64,000 nt of DNA, taken from the NCBI RefSeq assembly GCF_963678635.1, contig NC_087063.1, positions 11,444,368 through 11,508,367 of the forward strand. Reading direction: 5' to 3'. The stretch is from Symsagittifera roscoffensis. Lineage: Eukaryota > Xenacoelomorpha > Acoela > Convolutidae. The notes beneath the pieces are model-generated. The model had not been told where the DNA came from, did not search any database, and saw nothing but the letters and a program-made list of their open reading frames with translations. The translations under genes were made by a program, and so were the position numbers. The first letter of the stretch is position 1, and each line of letters opens with the position of its first letter. Positions 10,958 through 22,300 of the stretch are shown here, piece by piece.

Positions 10958-13900
10958 CAAGATCGAGAGAAAACAGGTTTCGCGTGTGAGCTGGGACTGT
11001 TCCAGTGGAAGAGGATGCCATTCGGATTGTGCAACGCGACGGCCACATTCCAGCGACTGATGGCTCAGGCACTCACGAGCGTCACTAAGAAGTATGGGAA
11101 TCTCATCATGTGTTATGTCGATGATGTAGTGATTGCAACACCAACCTTAGAAGACCACATAGAGAGGTTGGAGGAGGTGTTTTCTTGCATGAAGCAGGCG
11201 GGTCTGAAATGCAAACCCTCTAAGTGTGAAATCCTCAGGGATTCCATAAAGTATCTGGGCCGCCTGGTTGACAAACATGGAGTGAGACCAGATCCCGAAG
11301 CGGTTGAAGCGGTGCTGACCTGGAAGGCACCTAAAACAGATACACAGCTGATGAGTTTTCTTGGATTCGCAAATTATTATCGGGAGTTCATCAAGGGGTA
11401 TGCTGACAAAATATACCCCATGCTGAGGTTGATGAGAAACAAGGGCAAAAAGTTCACCTGGACTGATGAGGCACAAGTCTCATTTGAAAACATCAAACGT
11501 GAACTTTGCGAGGCACCGGTCCTCGGCATGCCAACGGAGAAGGGAATGTTCGTGCTGGACACGGATGCATCAGTGGTTGCGATATCGGGCATACTTCACC
11601 AGGAACAGGAGTGGAACGGGAGAACAGTTCTTCGTCCGATAGCCTACGGGAGTAAAGTCCTGAGTGATACTGAAATGAAGTACGGCGCACCAAAAGCGGA
11701 GATGTTTGCAGTGATCACGTTCGTGGAGAAATACAGGGCCTACCTGGGGAGTGCTCCCTTCAAGTTACGCGTGGATAATCGTGCCCTTGCCTGGCTGAAA
11801 ACCTATTCGATGGACCAAAGCTATATTGGTCGTTGGATCGTGCGCCTGGATGGATACCACATGATCATAGAGCACCGTACCCGTGACAAGCACCAGAACG
11901 CAGATAGCCTCAGTAAAAAGACAGAATTTTATGAGCGCCTCGAGGAGAAGCAGGCTAACCAATCAGAGATCAAAGACGGGTTTTCCTTTCTGGACAAAGA
12001 AACCTACGATAAGCTGCCACTTACTAGGTGGTTAGACAAATCAGGACATCCTATACCTGGACACCCTGACCTTCCAGTGGAGACGGCCGCGGAGATAAAG
12101 CTTTTAGCCAGAGGCGAACCCGTTCCGTTGGACCTGCTAGTCCGATCCAACTTGGTACAGCAAGAACTGACCAGGCTGGGTATAAACAGCATCGCTTTAT
12201 TGAATAAGACGGTGAACGTGGCGCCGGACGTCATGGGAAAACTCCGTGACTTGTTGGATAGGGAAGTGGATAGGCATGATCGTGAATGGATGGAGACCAT
12301 GCAGAGGTTGACTGTCACCGAGAGAACAGAGAAGAGGCCAGTGTCCATTCGCAGCCGAGGCGTTGAACGGGATTGCAGGTCGATCGTCAACCAGCTGGTG
12401 ACCTCGATGCCGAAAGAAGTATTGTTGAGAACTTCGTTCACTGAATATGGAACATCGAATCAAAACCAAGCTACTGAGGAAGTCAGGATCAGGTCGAAAG
12501 CTAGCTTCACGAGGAGAGTGCACTTCACGGATGCAAAGGAGGAATACGAGCCAAGCCCAGATTGTTCGTCCGTGGACGAGACAATGTCCGGGGAGTCTGA
12601 CACCTTCGAGCCAGTCAAGGACGACTTGTCTGAGGAGTCAGACACCTGTGAGCCCGTGCAGGACAACTTGTCCGGGGAGAGGTTGACTAGACCACCTAGG
12701 GGCAGAATTCTGTCCGGGGAGTCGGGTTCAAAGCAACCAATGGACAGAGTTTTGTCCGGGGAGTCGAGAAACATCTCAGACAACTTGGGATATGATGTTG
12801 GAGAATCAGTTGACTCAAGTGTTGACTCGGGATCCCAGTCCTGGGACAACACGTCTGAAACAACTTCCAATTCCGATGTGTCAGAGATCGCAATCCACTC
12901 CTTGTTGGTAGACTGGAAGCAGCGTGGGCTGGACCGAGAAACACATCAGGATCCAGACAGGGACAGATACACCTCAGATGAAGAGGGCACTGTGATAGAT
13001 AATGCCGCGGACGAGCTCGAGCTGATAGCAGTTTCAAAACGCCCAACCAGATTGCTGCCACATGGTACGGTCGTCCATACCAATCTGGAACCATCTGTGC
13101 AAGAAGCGACGCCTTTGAAAAAGATATGGTGTGTCAAGTTGATGGACGATGCTCATGCTCCGGAGATAATGAGTGGGCAAATGAACGTGATGAAGACGTA
13201 TTTGAAAGCCAGGTACAGGCTGTCGGATCTCCTGAGGGCTCAACGAAATGATAGAATGACGAGCAGTCTGAAAAGATGGATCGAGAATGGAGCATCTGAC
13301 AAGGGAGACTTGGAAGAAGACAGCTACAAAATCCTGAAGCAGTTTTACCTGAAGAAGAAAGACTTGTTGTACCTGAAAAAGGACGGAATCGTAGCCTGTA
13401 AGCGCAAGGAGGAGGACAAGGTCCTTTATAAATACAATTCAATAGTGTTACCACAGTTGTACCAGACCAAATTGCTCTTTCGCTCACATGATCAGATGGG
13501 ACATCAAGGCGTGGACAAAGTGTATAACAGGATACAAAAACGATTCGAATGGCCGGGATTGAAGAAGGCTTGTGAGAAATGGATAGCCGCATGCCTGTCT
13601 TGTCAACAGGCAAAGGATCCCAGGAAACTAAGGTTCCCCCTACAGTCAATAGAATCGTCAGGTTTCAACGAAGTGGTGCAAATTGATCATCAGAAAATCT
13701 GCATGACAGCAACGGGCTATAATCAGGTGCTGGTAATGATCGACCATTTTACGAAGTATGCGGAGGCAGCACCCTGCATGACAGCATCGGCAGAAGAAAC
13801 GTGCGATCATTTGATAAACGTGTGGATAGCAAGGCATGGCTGCCCCATCACGTTCCAATCGGACAATGGCAAAGCATTCGTAGGTGATCTCACGAAAGAG

Positions 13901-15835
13901 TTAATGAAAAGGTCGCAGGTAGCGCAGGCCCACTCGACCACTTATCACCCGCAAACGAATGGCCTAGTCGAGAGGCAGAATCGCACACTGGTATCCATGT
14001 TGAGAGTCTACTGCTCACGCTATATGGATGACTGGGACAAGCACTTGCCGCAAGTGATGGGTGCTTACAACAGCACGGAGCTTTCCACTACGGGAATAAG
14101 TCCGCATATGATGCTGACGGGTCACGAAAAAGCACTCCCGTTAACGTTCTTCTACCCTGAATATGAAGGGAAGAGGACAGCACCGCAAACGTACGTGCGG
14201 GACGTTATTAGAAGACAGCAGGACCTTAATGACTTATGCAGGAGGAATACGCAACAGGCGCAAATTAGACAAAAAAGGAGGTTTGATAAAAGGACAGCCG
14301 ATGCAAAAGCCTACTCAGTTGGCGATTACGTCTGGGTGTTCCAGGAAGTGGTTCCACCAAAAGGAACCAAGAAACTATTAAAGAAATGGCGTGGTCCATT
14401 TCAGATAACAGAGGTGCACCAAGGAGGTCGTTTTTATCGACTGAGCACTGGAAGAGCGGCTCATTACGAGAACATCAAACCACACAATGCCTCGTCAGAG
14501 GATTGGTGCATCCCAGCGGACATGCAAGAGGGAGACTATTTAATAGTGGATCCTGCTTGTGAAGTAAATGAAAGGGGTACTCGCGACAAAAACGACGGGA
14601 ATGAGGTGGTGGACGATTGCGATCTACCACTGGATCTCGAGTTGACTGAACGAGTAGAGGTGGACGATGAAACTCTACCCTATGCCGAAGAAGACTGGGA
14701 TTGCCCGGAACAAACCGAAATCGACAAAGGAATACAGCCTGACTTTCCTCTCACCATGGAAACACGCCAAAGCAAGAGAGGAAAAAACCAGAAGAAATTC
14801 AATCCGTATGGCGAGGACTTCGTTGTAGACCGGATGGTAGTGAGTGATGTCATAGACTCGCTGGTGGGACTGGACGAAGTGGCGATGCTAGAAGAAATCG
14901 ACCTTGTGAACGATATGGATCAAGATTGGATCGACGATCGATCAGAACCGGAAGTGGAGTTCGAACCAGAAGCGGAACAGACTCATGAGCAAGAACTAAC
15001 AAATTTGCGCGTGCTCGAATGGCTCCATGATCTGCCGACAGATCCAAAAGAGACGATCCTGACGATTCAGGACGTCGATAGAGACGGCGTCAAATACATC
15101 AGTCATGATAATACCGAGTCCAACTGGGTCGCCCCAGATGGTCCTCTACGTGTTCCACAATCCAACCTCGGTCTCCTAGACTTTGGGCGATCGACGGGGA
15201 CGTCGATGGATATTTTTGTCCGGGGAGTGGGGGTAGGACTCACCCACACCGAAAATCTCATAATAAAAAAATTGAAATCGGCAAGGGAAACCGGAGAACT
15301 AGAGACAGAGGGCGAGAATGCTAAGAAACCACCTTTTGGACGAATCTTTGAATCGTATTTTGATCTAGCGAACCACTATTCGAACAATATCGTTATAACG
15401 GACAGCGATTTCATACTCACGGAACGCACGTGCGCCATAGCGATAACGGCGGACGTAAGCTTCAAAACAGCACTAGCGGCCGACTTCAAAAGAGAGTACA
15501 AGAATATCGAGTTTTTGTGGAAACAGAGGCCGGGTGTAGGAGGAATGATAGCGTTGCCCCCTGTTGCATCACAGATACCAGGGAAATATTTGTGTTTTTT
15601 GGTTACGAAAGCTACTGATAGGCAACGCGTGAATCCGGAGAGCTTGGTATTGGCCTTGACTCGACTTAGGGATTTCCTGGTTGAGAGAGGTGTGACCTCT
15701 CTCTCGTTGCCAGTTTATGATCCCAATAGAGGGAAGCTACACCCGAGAGAGTTGTACGCTCTTGTGCATGTGATATTTTCAGAGACTGACATAGAGGTTT
15801 ACTTACATAAAAAATACTATCTGAGCATATGCTAA
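10958..15835 (+). CDS. RT-RNaseH-integrase with macro-like C-terminal extension (ORF 3)
   Basis: This is the same frame as the preceding ORF, after the UAG; the first ATG is at 11015. It contains RT with YVDD (11114-11125) and RNase H from the DTDAS motif (about 11558) to about 11930. A Ser/Glu-rich linker with repeated LSGES follows (12580-12870). The integrase has an HHCC zinc finger (13480-13620), a DDE core (QID about 13680, SDNGKAF about 13858, GLVERQNR about 13960) and a GPF/Y motif (about 14390). After integrase come about 450 extra residues: an acidic linker, then a segment at 15415-15830 resembling TARG1/OARD1-type macro domains in its second half (LVTKA, RDFLVERGVTSLSLPVYD, FSETDIEVYL). 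The glycine-rich ligand loops of active macro enzymes are not preserved. That call rests on pattern recognition only. Confidence 0.85.
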   Translation, partial: QDREKTGFACELGLFQWKRMPFGLCNATATFQRLMAQALTSVTKKYGNLIMCYVDDVVIATPTLEDHIERLEEVFSCMKQAGLKCKPSKCEILRDSIKYLGRLVDKHGVRPDPEAVEAVLTWKAPKTDTQLMSFLGFANYYREFIKGYADKIYPMLRLMRNKGKKFTWTDEAQVSFENIKRELCEAPVLGMPTEKGMFVLDTDASVVAISGILHQEQEWNGRTVLRPIAYGSKVLSDTEMKYGAPKAEMFAVITFVEKYRAYLGSAPFKLRVDNRALAWLKTYSMDQSYIGRWIVRLDGYHMIIEHRTRDKHQNADSLSKKTEFYERLEEKQANQSEIKDGFSFLDKETYDKLPLTRWLDKSGHPIPGHPDLPVETAAEIKLLARGEPVPLDLLVRSNLVQQELTRLGINSIALLNKTVNVAPDVMGKLRDLLDREVDRHDREWMETMQRLTVTERTEKRPVSIRSRGVERDCRSIVNQLVTSMPKEVLLRTSFTEYGTSNQNQATEEVRIRSKASFTRRVHFTDAKEEYEPSPDCSSVDETMSGESDTFEPVKDDLSEESDTCEPVQDNLSGERLTRPPRGRILSGESGSKQPMDRVLSGESRNISDNLGYDVGESVDSSVDSGSQSWDNTSETTSNSDVSEIAIHSLLVDWKQRGLDRETHQDPDRDRYTSDEEGTVIDNAADELELIAVSKRPTRLLPHGTVVHTNLEPSVQEATPLKKIWCVKLMDDAHAPEIMSGQMNVMKTYLKARYRLSDLLRAQRNDRMTSSLKRWIENGASDKGDLEEDSYKILKQFYLKKKDLLYLKKDGIVACKRKEEDKVLYKYNSIVLPQLYQTKLLFRSHDQMGHQGVDKVYNRIQKRFEWPGLKKACEKWIAACLSCQQAKDPRKLRFPLQSIESSGFNEVVQIDHQKICMTATGYNQVLVMIDHFTKYAEAAPCMTASAEETCDHLINVWIARHGCPITFQSDNGKAFVGDLTKELMKRSQVAQAHSTTYHPQTNGLVERQNRTLVSMLRVYCSRYMDDWDKHLPQVMGAYNSTELSTTGISPHMMLTGHEKALPLTFFYPEYEGKRTAPQTYVRDVIRRQQDLNDLCRRNTQQAQIRQKRRFDKRTADAKAYSVGDYVWVFQEVVPPKGTKKLLKKWRGPFQITEVHQGGRFYRLSTGRAAHYENIKPHNASSEDWCIPADMQEGDYLIVDPACEVNERGTRDKNDGNEVVDDCDLPLDLELTERVEVDDETLPYAEEDWDCPEQTEIDKGIQPDFPLTMETRQSKRGKNQKKFNPYGEDFVVDRMVVSDVIDSLVGLDEVAMLEEIDLVNDMDQDWIDDRSEPEVEFEPEAEQTHEQELTNLRVLEWLHDLPTDPKETILTIQDVDRDGVKYISHDNTESNWVAPDGPLRVPQSNLGLLDFGRSTGTSMDIFVRGVGVGLTHTENLIIKKLKSARETGELETEGENAKKPPFGRIFESYFDLANHYSNNIVITDSDFILTERTCAIAITADVSFKTALAADFKREYKNIEFLWKQRPGVGGMIALPPVASQIPGKYLCFLVTKATDRQRVNPESLVLALTRLRDFLVERGVTSLSLPVYDPNRGKLHPRELYALVHVIFSETDIEVYLHKKYYLSIC

Positions 15836-16315
15836 GAATTGCGCTCGGCGATAAGTGGTTTTTATTAAGTTGCTCGATAAGAATTAGAGTCAAGTTTTAG
15901 GTTAGGTTAGGTTAGGTTTTAGGTACAGTATTAGGGATTAGGTTTTTATGTGATAGTATAGGTGTGTAATGTTTATGTGTTCATGTTATGTTATTGTTAT
16001 GATATATTTTATGTTTATGTCATAAAAGACCTGGGGTACTCCAGGTCATCAAGGTGACAGCGCACATTCGTGCTACTCTGACAAAGGTAAAGGTGGACGA
16101 TCCACTTTGGTGCTAAAATTTTAAATCAGATTTGAAAAAGAGAATTTCAATGGAGAGTTTTAAAGAATTGATTGATGTTGCATCCAAAAATGATGGTTCT
16201 AAGTCGCGACCTGTTTTTTAGATCTTGATTGATCGAAAATTGTTTACTGAACACTGAATCAGAGGAGACAGAAAGAAATTACACGACACGACAACAAGAA
16301 TCAACACGAAAAGAA
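15836..16315 (+). other. Inter-ORF region with hairpin and splice acceptor
   Basis: There is no gene here. It contains a short TTAGG-like run (15898-15917), a 7-bp stem GACCTGG/CCAGGTC (16028-16047), and a pyrimidine-rich CTGTTTTTTAG ending at 16221. That acceptor lies 95 bases before the ATG of the second giant ORF. Expression of the downstream ORF from a spliced subgenomic RNA, like env in retroviruses, is therefore plausible but inferred. Confidence 0.4.
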
Positions 16316-19300
16316 ATGGGTGACACGAACGAACTCGTGGAATTCCTCTCAGCGAGTCTAGGAGCGACTCTAGACGAGATCTATCAGCGGCTGATCGATT
16401 GTGATTTTACACGAGAAGACCCGGGGTTGGCGATGTTTGTGGTCGCACTCCTCAATGCACTGGGAAGAGAGGGTCGAGGGAATCGCCCTACAGAAGTCGT
16501 GTTGATGTTGGCCTTCGGTGAGTCCGGGACTGCCGAGAGAGGCCGAAACCGATTGATGAGATGGAGGCGCGGAGAGATGTCTGGCCACGACCTGGCTCGT
16601 GAGCCAGGACTAGGTGAGCAAAGGGACCACCGGCTAGGTGAGATGCCCTTACCCGTCCAACCTGCGCAGCCACTCATTGCAGCGAAGAGACAGCGTGATG
16701 GGCCAGGCCCGTCACACTCGGTCGACTCTCCAACAGCTGCTCCTCCCCTGAAGAGAGTGAGAGTGAGCGAGATAGAGATCCAGACGTCGGAAACGATTGA
16801 GACACTGGAGAAGAAGGAGAGAGATCAGAGTGAGCTGTGTGCCAAACTTCAGGAGTACAGGGCCATAGCTCGGGAGAGAGACGAATGGAAAAAGAAATTT
16901 GAAGATCTGCAGGTGGCCTACAAGGAGGATGAGATAAAGCACCTGAAGGAGCTGTATATGGCGAAGGTGAGCCAAGCGTCACCGGAAATTCTGGCGAGCA
17001 TGAGACCCTCGGAGGGATCTAACGACACACGCCCCAGGACAACAGCACAGGAGCTGTGCGCATCGAGAGGACCTGAGGTTCTGGATTTGCGTGCATCAAG
17101 GGGGCCCGAGGCTCCTCAGCAGACGCGACCGTCTGCTTCGAATCAGAGGTTCACGATACCAGACCCTTCTGACACCTATCTAGCTCCTCAATTCCAGGAG
17201 TCATTTAACCAAGTGGCCAGAGCCGCAATGGATGAGATCAACAGAGGCACTGAGCGGACACTGGCTAGGATCGTTCCTTCCCAGCGTCGTGATCATTCAT
17301 CAAATAGCTCGGAGCGAGCAACCCGCACGATAGCGTGTTCTGCGCCTGGTGGAGTCTTTGAGAAGTCTCGCGTGGTAGACATCAGGAAGAATCTGATGGT
17401 ACGTCATCAGTTCACGCAAGTGCCAGCCGAGCATCCTCGAGCCTGCCTGAATGACATGAGCTGGAACCCCGCCACGAACGACCAAGTAATTCCCCCAGGG
17501 AGTCGCCATTTGATCATTGGAGACAGTTTGGTGAGAGATCTGAATGAGATCTTCGTCTATGGTCAGACTACCATTCTGTCCTTTGGAGGAGCCTCAGTGG
17601 CTCAAGTCATCAAAATGATGGAGTTCCAGAGCGAGGATCATCTGGATACGCTAATAATAATGCTGGGGACCAATAACGTCTCGAGAGCCCCCGTGACTCC
17701 GGAGAACAAGTGGGAACCTCTATTGGCGTGTCTCTTGAACGAATTGAAAGAAAAGTACAGACCCAAGCTCGTGATCCTGTGCACGATACCACCAAATCCT
17801 TTGGTGGGCACCATAGCTGCAGATTTCATGAATGGCAACGTGACGCGGTGGAATGAAATGACCCGCAGTCTGGTGAGAAACAACCCTGGCGAGTTGCGAC
17901 TCCTGGATCTCGAAAATATGCTGCGCATGACTGACCACATCGCGCTCACTAAAGATGGAGTGCACTTCAATACCCAACGAGGGAGGCATTGGATTAATGA
18001 TGTGTTTCAGACACAGTTGAGGGAAGCGGAGCAAGAGTCGAGGGCGACCGGTTCTTTGGCTCGGACCAATTCGACCGGAGGGAGTAGAATAAGGGCAACC
18101 GTGCCCGAATCCCTCGCCAACCGTCTAGGGCCCTTGGCCACGGAGACGGTTGGAGCCGTAACCGTCGCTCCGAGCTCAAACGTGAGAGACAGGCTGGGGA
18201 CTGCTCCTCCTCCCAGGCCGCAGTCGATTGGAAGCCGACTCGGCAGATCGGTGGAACAGAGTAACAGAAATAACTCCCAGACCGCGTCTAGGAGGAACGA
18301 TTCGCCTGCCACGAAAAATCCTGCTTCGACAGCAGGACCGTCTGCAAGTACCGTGCCAGCGGAGGGAATCGAATCAGGCAGCAGGCTGCTTTGGAATAGA
18401 TCAGATCCTAGCCATTGGGGTCAGTATAAGACGGACATGTCGGCGAAGTTGAACATGAATACCTTGACGTGTCGGGAGGATGCAATGAGAATGACTGGCG
18501 GAGAAAGTCCCACAGTGTCTCGACTTTATCGGATACCGGGCGTGGATTGGCTGCTAGCAGAGCAGGAGAAATTCAGCTCCTCGACCTCACTCCGACATGT
18601 AGACCTGGATGGATTACCTCATGACAATACCTTTGGACCTCTAAACACCCGGTCACTCACCGACGTTCGAGATAGGACCCGGGAAAGGACACCACCTGCT
18701 CGCAAGGGCAAGTTCCAGACGGAGAACAAGCCCAATAACAAACATCACAAGATGTACAGACAATTCGCTAAACCACCCGGTCAGACGCCGGGCGAGTATT
18801 CGAGGGATTACCCCCGAACTACAACAGTGGTTGGAGACGATAAGAGATACGGGAACCTGAAGGCCCCAATAGGCGATGGCCTTTTTGCAGCTTATGATCC
18901 CTTGGACATGAAGGCTGCCAAGTATCTGGTTGTGGCCGGCTCCGATTATCTCTACACGCCCCGTTCTCTATTCTGGCCCGATGTGATTTTCTTAACGGCG
19001 CCTAAACTGGACTGGGGACAGGCGATAGGCATGATGATAAGTGTACGGAGAGTGGTCAGCATGGAGCCGCAGGTAATAGTGGTTGCAGGCTCAAATGATC
19101 ATCTACAAAGCAGAGGCTTATTGTCACGTCTGACGGATGGATCGATCCCGAGTAACGAAGTTATAGGGGAGGCGATAATGACACTGCTCTCGGCGATGGC
19201 CGAGGTAGAGGCAGCAGCAAGACAACGTTTCACCATGAATGTGGTGAAGGTGATCTTCGTATTGTCACCAGGCTACGCTGCGTTGCCTGAACCCCTTCAA

Positions 19301-22300
19301 TTTGTGTACACAATGGTCACGACGATAGCAGAGGGGATATTTAACGTGATAATTCCTGCCCTAAACAGAGTGGTGGACCCGGACAATTACTATCCGTCCC
19401 GATCTGAGCTTCCCGCCGTTTGGGCTGACATTTCGAATGCCATACAGGGGCTCAGAGATTGTAGCACAACTCGGTTGGTGCTAGATGAAGTTCTGGGGTT
19501 GGAGCTGTCCAACTTCGCAAGATTACTGAAGCTAAGACCAGGGGTAGGTGACGATCATCTGTTAGTACAACAGGTGGCTGATGATCTCTGGTTCAGACAG
19601 ATGGATCATGCAGAGAATGAGCAGGGAAGGATGATCAGAAAGAACATGACGTCAGCAGAGGAGGACCTCATGGCAATGGCTTTGCGTACGAAGCCACACA
19701 ACAACATATGGTTGTATCTGTCACCGAGGCTGTGCACCTTGGGTGAGGACGCGTTTGAGCATGCGCCGGCAATAAATAAAGAGATACACGCGTATCTGAA
19801 GAATCTACTTAATGCCCGGGAGTTGGCTGGAGGCAAGATGTTGAAACTGATGCAAGACGTAAACACGATGTCGCTGGACAAGTTCCAAGCTGACGTGCTG
19901 GCCACGAAAGCACAGTATGAACGATCAGATGTTATCTTGGGTGGAATGGGAGTGGGATGGACGCCATCTTTCCTATCGACGTGCTATCCGAAGGCGTCTA
20001 GGAACCTGATCGCGAGCTTCGTCAAAGACATCAGGAAGTTGTCGATCGGCCTGGTGCTAGCCTTATACGTGACATTTGGTCATGAGAACTTTGTGAAAGG
20101 ACCGGCAAACCTCTTTACCCAAGCGTTGGCAGATTTGAGATTGGATGGACTCCTGACTCTGATTGCCATGACCTATGGTCGACTGGGAGATTTGCTTGTG
20201 CTATTACGTTACCCTGAACAACTACAGGGACCCAGTCGTGAGTTCAATGCACAGTTGGAAACCGCCTCGCTCAAGAAGATGAAGGACTGGAGGACTCTCC
20301 TGCTTCAATACCTCTTGCAACAGAACAGAAGCGTCACAGGAGAGGACAAGGTGGCGACGAACGCAGGCGAATGTAAGCAGTATTGTGGCATGCCCTTACT
20401 AACAGACTTAGCTGTCATGATGCGGATTGATCCGTTGGCTCTGGTCCACGGACTGAGGGAATTCGTCACAGTGGTGTATGGACCGGTGATGTCTTTTGCG
20501 TTCCCGGATGTGCAAGTTAAAGCGTACAGGAATTCAGTGTTGTACGTCAACCTGGTCTCAGTAGTGGATTGTTCCGTGCTGAATTGGGTAGAACAGAGTG
20601 AACTGAGGAAGCTGGCTAGCGACGATAGGCTGTTCGGAAGAATAGCAGAGCCAGGCTGGGTGTTGATGGACTTCAACAACCACTTCAAATGCAGAATGGG
20701 CCGTGAGGATCTGTCCCACATCCAGTTTAACCCAAAACTCTGGAATTTGAGACCAGTGGTGAACGATACAGGAGAGGCTGTGGGAGTACCTCAATTGCCG
20801 GGAGCCTATGCCCATGCGAAAGAGAATCAACAAACATGGCTTCCTGGGTCCAGGCCGCTGCCGGACCAATGCCATCGATATCCACCGATAAGGAGGATGT
20901 TGTTGGGAGTCACATCTCCCATCATTGCCCCTCGTATCGGAGCAGCTCGTGACGCAGAGAAGAGAATGCTGAAGTGGAGTGGAGGGATGGAGCCGCGCTT
21001 CATCAGCTGGAACGTTGCTGCCGCGCATACGTTCGATTTCTCATTCCCCGATGCCTGGAGCAGGAAAAAGATCAAAGCACTACCCTCCAGGAGACCAGAG
21101 GTCTCGGCTGAAACGTGGAACGAAGTGTATTCTCCCGCGGATGACTTATCGAGACTGAAGTGGTCAGGAGAAGCGAAAGTAGTGATGCTGGAGGTGGCAA
21201 GGGAGAGCAGAGGAGGCTCATATATAACGATAGAGGATCTGGTCCCACATGGCGAGGAGTTGGTAGAATTCCTGGTCGATGATGAATTGTTTTATCATGC
21301 AGGAGACATGGCCGTACCGGCTCGGCCGGACTCGGGCACAGACGCACGACAAGGACCCTCGGGACCTAGACTGAAACCTGATGCGGACGATGATGAATTG
21401 ATGGATCAGGACGGTAACGATGATGGGACCGGAAGTAAGACGGAGAAACCGGGAGAGACCGATCTAGGAGCGTTGGAAAGGGACTTGCTAGAGTACCGGT
21501 TCAGTGAAGATGACGATGGGGAGGTCGATGGGAGTTTATTGTTGATGGCACCATCGTCCTTCATGTCTCCTACGAAGGAGGCGTCGGCCGATCTATCTCC
21601 GATGGATCCAATAAGCCAGGCTAGAGAGTGCCGAAGCAGGGATCCGCAGAAACTGCTTTATGAATCACCAAGGAGGAGGAAAATCGAAGAGTCAATGAAG
21701 ATATCGTTCCTCAGCACATTACCAGAAGAAGAATGGGAAAGATATCAGATGGAGTTGGAAGGCAAGACAGGAGCAATCTGGAGCCGAGTAAACTTCATGG
21801 AGAAATCTTGGGACGTGATAAGGCGATATGGGACGCAGTCCATAATGAAGGTGGGGTTGAACCAACCCATTATGCGTGAGGTCCTGGAGAAAATAGTGAG
21901 CTCCATGGAGTCGGATGTTCTGACCGAGTCAGTAACAGAAGACAGTGCCGATGATCAGCATGTTGCAAAGAAATTACCTGTCAGGCGAGCCAGGAAAGGG
22001 CTGAAGCGACTAAAAGGGAAGACAGGAAGTCGAGCCATGAACCCGAGAGTGGTGAAGTCAAGAGCCAACGCAGTGGTGACCTCTTTAACGAGCGCAGGTC
22101 GTTCAGGCGAGAGCGGGCAGGGAGATAGTACAACGCTGACAGGGGGAGAAAAAGAGAATCTGATACCCCCTATGCTCTTGGCAGGTCTGACCGTAACCGC
22201 CACAAGGTCGAAGAAGACGGCGCGAACCCTGGCAGACACTAAGTTAGAAATGGAAGTAATCAGTCAATGTGGATCTGGAGGACTTGAAGATTATAGGCCC

